From: Promerops cafer
Lineage: Eukaryota; Chordata; Aves; Passeriformes; Nectariniidae
Length of the DNA: 64,000 nucleotides
NCBI GenBank assembly: GCA_013398275.1
Contig: VZSE01002186.1
Span: forward strand, 1,268,428 to 1,332,427
Direction: 5' to 3'
Part shown: positions 23,901-36,467 of the stretch, one piece after another
Numbering within the stretch: position 1 is the first letter of the stretch
Layout: every line of letters starts with the position of its first letter
The notes under the pieces: model-generated
The model's input: the letters and a program-made list of their open reading frames with translations, nothing else
What the model was told of the DNA's origin: nothing
Databases searched by the model: none
Position numbers and translations under genes: made by a program

Positions 23901-26900
23901 TGTAATAGCAGGATCTCACTGAGAGCCATATGTTGCTGCTGAGTTGTTTAGGGGAAAATTAAATTAAAACAATCCACAACAGTTGTTTTAATGCCATTTC
24001 TTGTTTGCTTGAAGCCTTGGTCCCAAATTACCTTTACGCAAGGGGAAGGTAAAGCCTATGGTTTCCAGTAACTCGAGGGACATGCTGGACACTCAGGAAT
24101 CGCTGCTGATAGGCAGCACAGAGACTCCCAGTCCTGGGAGAGCTCTTGAGAGGGAAACTGAAAAAAAGGTGAAAAAAATCAAGAAGAATAGCAGCTTTAC
24201 TTGCTTTAAATTCAGCTAAAAGCAAAAATTGCATTGGATTACATGTCTTTCTCCAGGAAAACGTCTTCAAGCCAGTAGTTAACTTCATTCCACAGATTTT
24301 TTTGCTTGTTCCCTCCCACTCCCAGTATTTCTCTGCATGTGTGGTTATCAAAATAGGGGTACATTGAATCCACAGGACTAAGCCTCATGCTCGGAAACCC
24401 AAATGTGAAGGTTATCACTGCTGTAGGACATAGAGAGCTGTCAGATTAGCAATTGAATTGAAAGCACAGACCAGAATTCCCATGGGGGAACTGGTTTCTC
24501 TTGATAATGAGAAAGTCAGTAGAGCTCTGGGGTGTTTGTCAGACTGAGCAACGGTGTGGATGAGACACCCAAAGTGCTCTGCACTGCCACTCCTGCAGCC
24601 TTGACCTCCTGATCCTGCACTTGGCCCAGGCAAAGTGGACTGGCATGTTCAGGCCTTTGCTGAGAGTTCAGGCTTGAGTTACTAGTGTAACAAAATGTGT
24701 TTAAGGCAAAAGGAGAAAAAACATGTTTATTTGTTTTATGGAGACAGTGAGAACACAGACTTTTGTATTCTGATAACATTAGGGAGTTCTGAGAGTACAA
24801 AGCTGTTTCCAGGCTGGGTTAGAGACCTTCACTTTTAAAACAAACCCCAATATGATAAAGGTTCCTTACAGACATGTTTCCCTCCCATGATTTTACACTA
24901 AGTAAGAGAGAGAATGGAAAGAACCCTACATACAGCAGAGGCAGAAGTAGCTGATCTATCCAGAGCCATGCTTTCTCTCTAATGCTGTTTATGTACATCA
25001 GTTGTTTGTTTGCAGCCATTAGTGTAAGATCTCATTTGTATGACACTGTTTTATCTCCTCCCTTTTATTAGCACTGAAGCTGGATTCTGAGGTGAGAGCA
25101 CTCTAGTCTCTCGTTATTTGTGCAAGGCCCAGTGATAATAATGATGTATGTGGTGGGGGATGCCCAGAGCTCCAGTGGTGGTGGTGTGGGCTCCCTGGGG
25201 AGTAGAGCAGAGCAGAGCTGATGGTGCCCTGACAACACAGCTTCTACCCCAGAGGCCATCTAAATCTGCTGGGCTGGTGTGCTTGTTTGCACTCCTCTGG
25301 GTCTGCCCTGGGGTGTCAGCATGGGAAGGGCATTCAGCAGCTTCAGACTCCCTGGTTCAATGAAGGACCATGGGCACATCTCAGGGATGCTGTGGGGGGC
25401 TTGCCTGGTTCTTCATTTCCTTCCTGCCAGCCTGTGGGCCGGGAGTGTTGGGGCTCCCAAGGAGAGTCCTATACTTCCCTCTTGGAGTGTCCCCAGGTGA
25501 AGAGATCTGCTTAGGCTTGGGTCATGTTTGGTTAGCATCTGGGAAGGTGAGAAAGGTCATCCTTTTACTTTTTATTTCCTCCCCCCAAGATTTCATCTCC
25601 ACTAGAGACTCAAGGCCAGGGAGGAGATACCTCTGCATGTCTGGTTCATAAGGCCTTTGCCTCAGAGCTGTTTTCTCAACAGTGCTCCATCAAGGGCAGC
25701 CTTTGTCTGGGCTGGGATAAAGGCACTTCCCTAATTAAGTTAGCTTAACCACCACTTGGGAAATACAATGTTCGCTAAACTCATCCACAGCCAGGCAGTG
25801 ACGAGGATCAAGCTATTCTGTGGGAATGGAGCACATGTCAATTATCCCCAGAATTTCAAAGCTGCAAAACCCAATAGTTTCCTTGGCAAAATCTGCCAGG
25901 CATGACATGACTGCTACTCACACTCCACACATTTCCTAATGCGAAGGATTGGACAGCCTCAAATACTGATTCCAAGAATAGCAAGGGCAAATGAACTGCA
26001 AATTACTAAATTCCTTTTATTGCTGGGAGCTACAAAGTAATTTAAATTAGTTTCAGTCTGAAGTGAACTGTGGGGCAAGCTGGGAAAATTATATAAGTGG
26101 TGACATTTTAGAAACACCTTTTATGATCATTTAAAGAAAATATTTCATCTCACACCAGGGTATTTAGTAATCTTAGGAAAGATACGTTTGTAAAAGATCA
26201 TAGCTCTCTGTACATGCATACATGCAGCACATTTAAATACACATGTACATACACATGTATGCTTTAACCTATAATGGAAACTGAATATTTTTCATTCACT
26301 TAGCAACTAGCCTTTGCAGGGAAAGGGATAGCAACTGACCCCAAGAGAACTTATGTTTTTATGGAAAACTGCCATTAACATTAGACTTGATTACATAACA
26401 CTCTTTACCTCTTTCCCACATCCTCTGATGTAGGTAGGTTTACTAAATGCATAGGTAAAATAATGATCTTGTACATTCTTCAAACAGTTTCCTGCTCCAG
26501 GAACTTACTTTTGGCTCCTCACTATGGTTTTGATTAACATCCTACCTGTGACTTCTACAGATTGGTGCTGGTTTGCTTCTGCAGGCAAAGGAGAGGGGGG
26601 AATAAGCTCCAGCACCTGGCACTGAATCATTGTTGCTGGAGTGGAGAAGTCATAAAATGCACTGCCTTTTAATGAAATAGGATAGCAGGAATAGACGCTT
26701 CCCCTCTCTTGCAGCATCACTGCAAAAATTACTCGGCCATGCTGAGTGGTGTTGGCTGCACAAGCTCTACATGTCACAGCTAGAGCAGACACAAAAAGAC
26801 AACAATAAGGAGAGTAATAATAATAATAATAATAAATAAAACCAGAAAATGGTTGGAAATCTTTCACGCTGTCCTGCTTTCTTTCAATGAAGGGAGGTTA

Positions 26901-28219
26901 AATCTTCAGCCAGCCGAAAAGCAAAGGATAGGATTTGTCCCTCTTACAAATAATGGATCAGTGACTGCAAACATTGGATGCAATAGGTAGTTGCAGAAAG
27001 CTTTCAGTCAAGTGGAGATAACTTCTTCATGGTACAAAGCACTTTCTGTGACCTCAATGTCCTAAATGTAAAGCAATACAGTGCTAGTGTCATAGAAATC
27101 AGAGTGCTGCAGGCTGAATGGTTGAAGGGAGCAAGGATATAATTTCAAAGGGGAATGTCTAGGGTGATGGAAGTGGCACGGACTACCCCATGCTTTATTG
27201 GCAGGTTTTGTGTGCACGTGTGTGTTCATTAATTTTGTCTTTCCTGGAGTCTGAAACTGTGCAATTTCTGCTCTGCTTCTGCCTGTGTAACTCACTTGCT
27301 TTTGCTGTTTGGTATCTGGGCTGCAGGCAGGTAAATATGGGTGGGTGGAGGTGGATCAATGCCTCCAGTGACTCCTCCTGGCAGGGGAACTGGCACAATA
27401 TCCCAGTCTGGAAGCAAATTTGAAACAAGCAGAGGTGATGTCAGGAAAAAAACGTTAGCACCTGGGTAAGTATAGGATGGCCTCCATGGCTGTCTGGAAG
27501 GAGACGGTGAGGGTGTGAGGCAGCTTTTCCTACAGACAGAAGCTGTCTCTTCTGAAGGGTTAGACAGAGCTCTGGATTGTGACATTAGGGGACATCCTAG
27601 TGGAGAGGGTCACAGCTTCGGCCCCTCACAGGCCTAGGGCTGCTGAGCATCAAGAGGAACTGTGAACAGGGAGCTTCCTTCCAGCTAGTCCTTAGCTAGC
27701 CCAAAGCAAGCCCAGAAGCTTTCTGAGTTAAGACCAAACAAATGAAGACAGCAGAGGACAATATGCTCCAGAGGCAAAGGGGGCCTTGGCTCACCATATT
27801 ATTGCAAGGTATTATTACACTGTATTTCTATTAAGTAATAATATTAGTAATACACAGAGGGTCAAAGCTGCAACTTTTTCCAGTCAAATGTCTTAATTCA
27901 GAAGTTCATAAGGAAGCACAGAGAAAGAGATGGAAGAGCTATGGGACAGATGAATGAGTAGACTGGCAGAAAGGTAGGAGGAACCTGGAAGTCCCAGTGA
28001 AGAGGAAGTATCACTGGGATTAATTTTAAGAAGAAAAGATAAAGTTGCTTTATCTTAGATGGAAAAGAAAATAGGGATATTTGGATAAGAGTACAGTTTT
28101 TCAAGCATATGTGAGTCTTTTGCACCAACTGCTATAGAGCTGGTGTGAGAGGGATAAAAAAAACAGTATAAAAGACCAATTTTCCTTCTCTCTGAATGGG
28201 CCTGATGCATATGATGAAC
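14901..28219. other. Long non-coding stretch, no gene recognised
   Basis: More than 13 kb without a convincing exon or young repeat. Open frames reach 129 codons (21101-21490, plus strand) but carry no recognisable domain. A TAA microsatellite lies at 26815-26839. Good splice-donor strings occur, for example GAG followed by GTAAGT at 21577, without a matching coding segment. A weak resemblance to a CR1 3' end near 23535-23552 is not strong enough to annotate. Confidence 0.5.
26815..26839. repeat. (TAA)n microsatellite
   Basis: About seven TAA units, ending in AATAAATAAA. It creates spurious Tyr-rich frames on the minus strand. Confidence 0.85.
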
Positions 28220-28310
28220 ACAGAATCATAGAATTAATTAGGTTGAAAAAGTCCTCTAAGATCATCAAGTCCAACCATTAACCCAACACTGCCAAGTCCA
28301 GCACTAAACC
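28220..28310 (-). mobile_element. CR1 LINE, 3'-end fragment
   Basis: The plus strand begins ACAGAATCATAGAATTAATT and continues through CTCTAAGATCATCAAGTCCA and CCAACACTGCCAAGTCCAGC to CACTAAACC. These are the last 90 or so bases of CR1 in reverse orientation. It is severely 5'-truncated, as most CR1 copies are, and moderately diverged. Confidence 0.9.
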
Positions 28311-28328
28311 TTCCCCTGAGCTACTTGC

Positions 28329-28577
28329 ATGACAGAGGGTGATGCTAACCCATCAGAGTTACTGTCAGTCGTCATGTCCAAGATGCAGCAGACAGATGCT
28401 ACGATAAGAAATATGCAAGAAAAAATGAACAGAAACATTGGGATGTCCTCAGGGCACAGCACACGTCCTAAACCTGCCCTAACCTCCACCCTGACCCCAG
28501 AGTCATCATGCCCAATGCTTGCAAGCAATACTCTGCCTGTGGGTTTGCAAAGCAGCAGCTTTATTCTGCTCATTTAA
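28329..28577 (+). other. Open frame with a coiled-coil-like start; status unknown
   Basis: An 82-codon frame starting just after the CR1 fragment. Residues about 9-36 read like an amphipathic helix, including the run MSKMQQTDATIRNMQEKMNR, with hydrophobic residues spaced roughly every three or four. The rest is Ser/Thr/Pro-rich. I do not recognise the protein. An in-frame stop lies shortly upstream (28317), and an AG at 28334-28335 after a mediocre pyrimidine tract could act as a splice acceptor; the stop at the end would make this a last exon. The minus strand is also open across the same span, which weakens the case. Could be chance, an old mobile-element remnant or a short exon. Confidence 0.2.
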
Positions 28578-31500
28578 GACTAGCAAGGAGATATGAAGGA
28601 GAGAAAAACATTATGTATATTTTGTCTTAAAAAATATTACTGATAGAGAATGCAGACCAAAATTCTTTTGATTTCTAATCAGAGGTGTAGAAAAAACAAA
28701 TTCTTTATGCTTTTCTGCCAGCCCTCCCCAGAAATACAGAGCCTCTGAATTCACCTAGAACTGACTGTGCAGACAATCTTACTTTTAAAGGAGTCAAATT
28801 GCATCTAACTGAGCTAGGGCTGAGCTCAACAACCTATGAAAAACTGGGCCAATAGGAGACAGCAATTTCACAGAGTAGCCAGTTTTCACTAACTGCAAGC
28901 TGAATTTGTGGTAATAACGGCAGAATTGGAAAATGTCACGTTACAACTTCAATGCCCAGATCCACCTCTCTGCTGCATGTTAAAATACTTGAATTTATGC
29001 TGTTGTTCTTTTTTAAAAACCTGGGGATATGAGTTTGTTTTAATAATGTCTGTGCATGATACCGTTAGTTTAAATTCCAGTATCAAAAGTCAGTCAAGAG
29101 ATATAGTGCAATGATAGTGTGTTTAGTGCTGAAGAGCACTATGGAGGGAAAATCCAGACGCACATCAGGAGAGGATGCAATCAGAGAGAGTTACTTCCAG
29201 TGGAACAGGCCCTTTGGAGTTGAGAAAAGTGGGTGGCTGGCAATGAGTAATTTGATGGACTGAGTCTCCTGTTACTACCTGTGGATAGTGAAAGAGTGGG
29301 CTGTAGGTCCTCCAGATATACTTGATTATTTGAATGATATTGCAAATCTTAAATTCAGAGGCTCAGCTGATTCCAAACACTGCTCTACAGGTGTTCAATG
29401 TTTGAAAGCTGCAAGGTGGTCATCATTACCCAGAAACTGTAGGACACCATTTCTGATCTCCTGATTCCCACCACACTGATATTTCAGCAGGAATTATCAT
29501 TCCTGTAAGATTAATTTTTCCCTAGTTCTTAGGCATATTTTTGAATAAAATTTCCATAAATACCTATGCCAAAAAAAGTGCTGTATAAGTTCGGAACAGG
29601 GCAAACACAAGAGAAACCGTGACTTATGCAGTTCTGTTTGAAGCAGTCAAGGTGTTGTTCCTAGAAATTCTTTATACAGTATGTACAACATTTCACATTA
29701 AAACTTTTTGATTATGTTTTTTTATACTATTACCTGTTTTACTGCTGTACTTAGCACTGAGGACAGATAATTTTGAAAGGCAGGACAGCAAGGGGAAATC
29801 AAACAGCTTGGAAAGAGTTAATGCTCTCAAATAACATTCATTTATTGCTATTGTGCTTGACAGAAATGCTTCTTGCTTGATTTCTGAAACTATTACAGCA
29901 CACTCATTCTGTTTTGGGTTATTGCACCTGCAGGCCAGGTAGAGGCAGGTATTTCTGTGCAGCTCAGTGACATGATTCGTGGTTCAAGCTGGTTTGGGAG
30001 GCTGAACCTTCTGCCAACCAACCTGTTTGATGAAATCTTATTCTTCCTATTCATGATTTTATTTTCATGGCCACTTTGTTCCACGGAGGACTCAGATCAG
30101 TGTGGGGGAACCTGCATGCCAGTCCCCAGGACAAGAAGAGGTGGGGAGAGGGAATGCTCAGCCAGGTGGGCTGGGGTGCCCATCTCAGGGACAAAGCTGG
30201 GCTGCTGCAGGTGCCTTGGCGGTGTTAGTTTGTATTAAACAAAACCAAGAGGGAGCAGTAAATGCGCAGGCTCAAAAGGTTGCAGATAGAGGTCTGACAT
30301 GGAGTCAGTGCTGCCCTGCTGAGCTCCTGTGCTCCGCTTCTGAATTTGAATGTCATGATAAGATAAAAGCAAAAGCAGGTTTGTATTAGGCTGAGCAAAC
30401 AAAAAGAGAGAAGGACTTTTCCATTTAAAATCCCAGCCAACGCAGAGTGTCTAATTTCCCCTACCCTTGCCAGGCTGCAGCACAAACCAAGCTATCTCAG
30501 CATGGTTGTTGACACCAACTGAAATAAAAATGCATGAAGTAATCTTTGTGAAGGTCACAGTGACCTTAGTGCTTAGCACAAAATTCTCACTTAAGCTGGG
30601 GTTTCTGGCACATCCTTGTCTGTAGCTAGGGAACCAGGCATTTTGCTCGATAGAGACATGATCTTCCGTTGGCTTTGCTCATTCCCAGCCCAACTTGGCT
30701 GTGCCAGAAGTACAGTTGGGCTGAAAAATGGCTGCTGATCAGACAAAGCAAATTCAAGGACACGGCTCAACGCAAACGCTGAGAAAATGCTGCATCACTT
30801 TCGAACAAGTTGAACCAACTTGCGCTTTCCTCTTTGCCAAATTAAATAAGGATCAGTTGCAAAGAAATGAATGAAGTGCATTTTTGCTTGAGTGAAGACA
30901 GCGGGGTACCAAATAAAAGGTGATTTCTAAAAGAGTCTGGAGATTTTGAATCGCAGCAAGACTCCAGGGACCTGAACACTGCAGGTCATTTAAAAAACTT
31001 CGTTGTAATGTGTTTCTCTAACCGTGGTAGAAGTGGGAACAGATACAAAATTTGACATCTCAAAACTTGGCTTCAGCATGGATTTTCCTTTAAAAATAAA
31101 GATTCATTTTGAATGAAGTATAATAACTCTAATATTAGCATTACCAATACACTTAGGACTACTCTGAAATATAAAGTATGAAGGATGAGGATTGAAGTGA
31201 CTCCACTGACATTTTTCCACTCTTCTGAATATTGTGCTGCCATTAATGCCCAATACAACCAAGAAAGCCCCCAACTTACCTCACAGCACTGCAAAAAGAC
31301 AATGTTTTAGAGCAAAAGGGTAGGGGGCCTGTGCTCACAGGGCCTGTGCATATTATGGAACTGCACTTTGTGGCCTCCCAGCCACATCCTTGCCCTCTGC
31401 TGCCCAAGCACAGAGTTCAGGGAAGAAGGCTGAAGGATGGCAGAAGATATGCACAGCTTTTCCTGCAACCCAAACAACAGGACCTGAGAGGTGAGGGAAG

Positions 31501-32943
31501 GCTTATCAATCTACTGGGTTTTAACCCTTTCAAAGTAGACGAGGTGTTATGAAAAATGTGTGCAAACTAGTGTTGGATATTTTTAGCTTATTTTTTAAAA
31601 ATACTACATGGAAAAAAAATCTCAATCTCTCTTCATATATGCTTTAAATAATGAGCCCTGAGTCATGTCTACAGCTCTTCACCTTAGAAAGGAAGTGTTT
31701 AACAAAGTCACATAAAAATGTAGGATATTGGGAGGTGTTACTGATTGTGATAAAATCCCATTAGAGTGACAAGCCAATACGATGTAACGAGAGTTGTACA
31801 GTTAAACACAGCCAAATAACCCCAAAGCAAAAGAAAAACAGGGTTGCAGAATGAAGCATGGCACAAATGAACATAAACAACAAATGCAGTAATGAAAGCC
31901 ACACATGAAAGATCAAGAAAAGGGTCCCTTTCCCAGGTGCAGCGTAGAAAGGAGGGGGCAGAAATGCTGTGCTGCAGCACCAAGCTGAGAGCCACCTTAG
32001 GGAGGGCACAGCATCTACCAGGGCCCTGGGTCAAGGCAAGAGAGTCCCATCTGGCTAAAATATTGATTCTGATAATCAAAATGTTATTTTCCTACTCACC
32101 ACAGTGTCAGTACAGAGAGATAAAACTGCACGTGAGAATACTGAGAATACCACCTGACAGCACCTTGGGATCAACTTCATCAGATCAAAACAAATACCTT
32201 CTCAGGCCAGGCAAGGCTTCCATGTTGAGTTTGATGAGATCTAGTTAAGACATGAACATCCAGGAAAAAGATTGCCATACTAACTGATAAGAAGGAATGG
32301 CTGAGAAACAAAACCCCAGATATTTTCAGAATGCATAACTTGATGTTGAAGTGACTTTCTTTTATTTGTGTGAATTACTTTATCAAACTGATGGTTAATG
32401 CCATTAATTGATCAAAGCCATTGCTTCTGGTGAATATAGAGCCATGCCACTGAGTAAGATGATATTGTTTTCACAGAAAAAGGAGACTTTCCACAATTAC
32501 AGCAAAACCCCAAAACCTATACTGGAAGGGAACTGAGGCATCTTCTCAGCAAAATACTTCTTTTTTTTTTGGTTTAAAAAAGGGAAGTCTTACCAGCCAC
32601 ACTAATTAACATGCAATGAAGCTTGAATGGGTGCCAAAGGATCTACAGTAGCACAGTGAACAGTCAGAAAACTCAGACAAGAACTTAGTGTTCCTGCCTT
32701 GTCATGCTTCTTTCCTCCACGTAGGTGGACAGACTGAAACGGGCTGTGTGACCTCCTTCTGTCAGAAACTATTATTCATGTTATGCCACTAATGCCCCTG
32801 GCTAGCTCGGCTGCCAGATCTTACATTTGGAAAAAAAAGTCATCGGCTCCTTTTCATCTCCCAGGACTGGCCGCTGCCACGGGCCTTGAGATAAAACCCA
32901 TGCTCAGTGATGGACCAGCAAGGCCAGCCCTGGGGTCCTGCTG
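28578..32943. other. Non-coding stretch, no gene recognised
   Basis: Unique-looking sequence with short frames of up to 118 codons on both strands and no recognisable domain. The part at about 30530-30900 has low repeat content and could be conserved non-coding DNA, which one sequence cannot show. Confidence 0.5.
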
Positions 32944-33115
32944 GGGATTGCAGTGGGAATTGCAAAAGGAATCACAGTGAGAAGTGCACTGGGAGTTACA
33001 AAGTGAATTGCAATCACAGTGGAAATCAAACTGGGAAATGTTCTGGGAATTGCATTGGAAATCACACTGAGAATTGCAAAGAGAATTGCAACGGGAATTC
33101 CAGTGGGAGTTGCCC
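32944..33115. repeat. Minisatellite, about 14 copies of a 12-bp unit
   Basis: About 14 diverged tandem units with consensus close to GGGAATTGCANT. Variants include AGGAATCACAGT, GAGAAGTGCACT and GGAAATCACACT, and one unit is shortened by a few bases. Because 12 is a multiple of three, the array stays open in frames on both strands and produces Cys/Asn/Ser-rich pseudo-proteins (CNS repeats on the minus strand, NC-G/GN repeats on the plus strand). The degree of divergence suggests an old array. No signal peptide or host gene is attached, so I treat it as non-coding. Confidence 0.88.
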
Positions 33116-36100
33116 ACCTGCAGCAGGGGAGCCCATAAACCTCAGTGTGGCTCTGAGCCTTTCCTCCTGAGGGAAGGGGGCAGCATATGACTCATTGCAG
33201 CACCTTTGGCCCCAGCTGGTGAAACTGGAGGGCAGCTGGCACCACGAGGAGCCCCCATTGTTGCCAGGGCTGGCAAGGCAGCAGGGCAGCATTGGCCAGC
33301 ACCAGGGAAGCCCTTTGAGCAGGGACCCTGCAGATGCTGGAGGGCTGCCCTGTGGCCAAGCCACCCCACGGAGGTGGGGGATCCCTTTGCAGGGGGGCTG
33401 GCAGCTCTCCACAGAACCATGTTCATGGCCAGCCCTGCATGCCTGGCCCCACATTAGCTACTGCCTGATCATCTGCATAAGCAAACAAAAATAATTTAAA
33501 ATTCAGGCTGGATACAGTTAAGCCTCCCATTAAGCACTGGATGTGTGGGAAGTGGGGTCAGGGCAGCCTTCTAAAAGGTGGTTGGGTTGGTTGTGCTACC
33601 TCTTGGTGAAGGTACATAGTCTGAGCAGGAGTTAAAAGCAGACTTTTCTCATGAGTGAGGATGTTTATGGTCTACTCTGGCATCTTGTGAAATGAAACAG
33701 AGGCCTACATGCAGGGAAGAGATAACTTTTGGTGCTGCAGCCATCTAGGACAGCAGAGGACTCCCACCTTTGAGAGGCTAACTCGCTCCCAGTGTTCCCA
33801 GTAAGGACATGTTTATCTTGTTTTCATTTGGGTTCTGAGTCAGGAAGGTAATAAAATAAAAACTCTTCTGAGTGTTCTTGCACTTTGTGTGTGTTTTTGC
33901 AGGAATTTACAGACACCTGAAAAGGATATTTGCAAAATGACCTATGATCCTTAACCTGCAGTACACACAATAAATCTGCCACCCTAAGCATTGCCAGCCT
34001 TTTTGAATGAAAGGCTGCATTATAACAACACATGTGTATGGCTACAGGGCTGTATATCTTATTGGACCTCATACTCCAATCAACATTTAAAAACAAAAGG
34101 AAAGCAATATAAAACTATCTACGCATAAATTCTCTTGCAGTGATTTGGCTCTCCCTTCTCTCTATCCCCTTTCCATCCTGACTGATGGCTTTATTATACA
34201 AAGGACAGTAATAAACATCCTAGCTAAGCCAATGAACTTCTCTCACATGTAAATACCTCCTTGGAGGATACCAGGTATGACCAAGAGAAGAGTAATGACG
34301 TTTTTTTTTCTCCATTTGTTTCATGTTAATGAAATAACTGGTCATCAAACTGTAGGCTTGAATGTGATAGATTCCCAGTTTGTACCTGAACACCAAAACA
34401 GACTTAAATGGAAGAAACCACTTAGCATCTTTAAAAGGAAATATGTTGACAAGCACTGTAGGCTCAGGGTAGCACTACAGGAGTATCTTTTGATTAACTT
34501 TTTGATTCATTCTTTTGGTTCATCAGATGATCTGAAGAAGAATCCAAACATAGGGCCAGATCAACTTTAAATAATTTTTACTTGTTTTCCCTCACCAAAA
34601 TTAAAAGAAGAAAAGATAATTTTCAATTTCAGTAAAACAACCTGAAATGTAACATGCTGATTTTTGTTCATTTCACAAAAGCTGAGGGAGTAAAAGCTGG
34701 ATTCACAAAACTTCCTGCAAAATTTCCTTGTGCCCAGTTCAGCTCAGGGAGCAGTCAATATTTATTGGAAACCCAACCTCACATCCACTGTCTGCCTGAG
34801 AGGATTCAGCCAATCCCTTAGGAGTGCAATCCAGCCACTGGGATCTGTGTACTCCAGGATGAGCTCAGCCTTTTCTACTAAAGCCTTCTTTCATTAGTGA
34901 CATGAATATTCATTAATCCAGAAAACAAAGCATTTCCTAACTCATTGGTTAGGCCCCTCTAAGAAGGAGAAGACCTTAGTAGGTTGTTCATGCAGCAGGT
35001 TCTCCATTAATAATAAAAATCTAGTTGCTGATGCGAATTTCACTATCTTATTCAAAACATTAATTTCTTCCAATCTTTCAACAAAATGAGCAATACAGTG
35101 TGCCTGTCTTCCCCTTGGCTGAATTGAGGTCCCTTTCATATCTCTTACGTCCTAAATCTGGCTATACATATGATGAGATAACATATACACACATGGCTAT
35201 GATGATACTTTTCTCACATGTATGCAGAGATGCACTGGATGCCCTGAAATCAAGTGCTGTAAAACTACAGTGAAGAACAAAGAGAAGCCCCCAACATCTG
35301 ATTTCATTTGATATCCCTGGGTTGTCAATGCTGATATTTTTTATTTGAGCACAATTTTGACATAATGTTTTAACTCTAAAAACTAATAAACCAATGAATA
35401 TTGTGAATTGCCTATAGAATTTTTTGAAACATTGAAATCATTTTTCTTGGAGACCACTGATGATTTTGTTTTGACTATCCAAATATTTTGCATATTCTAG
35501 TATTTAAAATAATCTCCTTGTAGGGGGAGGCTTCAGCTTGGCAAGAGAACTGACAATTGACCCCAAATAGTTGTAGTTTTTCCAAATGTCTCAACATTTC
35601 CCTCTCAAAAAACTTGGTGGCAATAGTCAATGTTTCCTATGAAACAGTCTGCTTCAGACAAATTCTGCACATTGTGCCAAGAAACCGTGCAACCAAATTT
35701 TTTAGCCAGCTGTCAAGGTCAGGCAGATTATTTCCCAGAAAACTATGTGAAGGAAGAAATAAAAAGAAACCAATCATACAAGCAAATGCTGCCCATATTG
35801 AGCTGTACCTTCAGAAGGTTTGCCCACAGGACTGAAGAGACATCCTCATGTCCTGTCTGGGATTCTGGTGCAGCAAAGGGCTCACTGGCACACCAATTGA
35901 AGGGTTTACTGCAATTTGTGCTTTCACACAGGGGTGAAAGCTGACAGGTGCCTTGCAGGGCTTCAAGGGGTTGCCTCAGGTCCCTGTGCAGAGGGGATCC
36001 CAGGGGAGCACCCACCTCACCTCCAGCCTTTGCCCCTCAGTGCACTGCTCTTGCCCTGGCACTTGTCATCGTGACAATTGCAAACCCACGCCCTTTGTCC

Positions 36101-36384
36101 CTGCTGGCCCCCCCCACTTCCCCTCCTCCCCCCATATTGATTTTGAGACACACACCTCCAGATGGGACAGGTTTCATGCCAGCCCTCCTTCCACACAGGG
36201 CTGTTTAAACCCTGTTCTTTAGACAGTCTGTCCAAACTTTAGGGGATGAGGAAGGAGAAAGCAGGGGACGGGATGGGTGGTCCTTCCGTGCTGGCTGGGG
36301 GCATGAAGTGTGGGGGCTGGGCAGAGCACCCAGGGATGTTCCCAGACCTTGCCAGCCCCTCGCTCATTTTTCTGCTTTGTTAAG
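33116..36384. other. Non-coding stretch with GC-rich patches
   Basis: The parts at 33120-33470 and 35940-36360 are GC-richer than their surroundings and so are open in several frames at once on both strands (up to 130 and 167 codons). The frames have no recognisable domain and are best explained by lack of stop codons. The tract at 36109-36133 is C-rich. I see no CpG island. Confidence 0.5.
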
Positions 36385-36467
36385 AGACAAGAAACGGCTG
36401 AAGAAACGTTTGCTGGAAAATAAAACAGATGAAGAGATTTCCAGCCTCCTCTCAGCTTCCCTGCAGG
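36385..36467 (+). CDS. Candidate internal exon of an unidentified gene
   Basis: An 83-nt segment preceded by a pyrimidine-rich stretch ending TTTCTGCTTTGTTAAG and followed by GTGAGAC, an acceptable donor (AGG before the GTGAGA). The frame reads a strongly charged helix, DKKRLKKRLLEN, then TDEEISSLLSASLQ, which looks like real protein rather than translated intron. It begins with one base completing a codon (phase 2) and ends with one extra base (phase 1). I do not recognise the protein. Weak points: the acceptor is AAG rather than CAG or TAG, the surrounding region is GC-rich and open for 178 codons anyway, the minus strand is open too, and no partner exon is identified in the window. Confidence 0.3.

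Noticed and set aside
32854..33170. Cys/Asn/Ser-rich secreted-like proteins on both strands
   Set aside because: They are translations of a 12-bp minisatellite with no signal peptide, splice context or homologue that I know.
33062..33494. Several overlapping frames of 83-130 codons
   Set aside because: The GC-rich patch lacks stop codons in many frames at once; no domain is recognisable.
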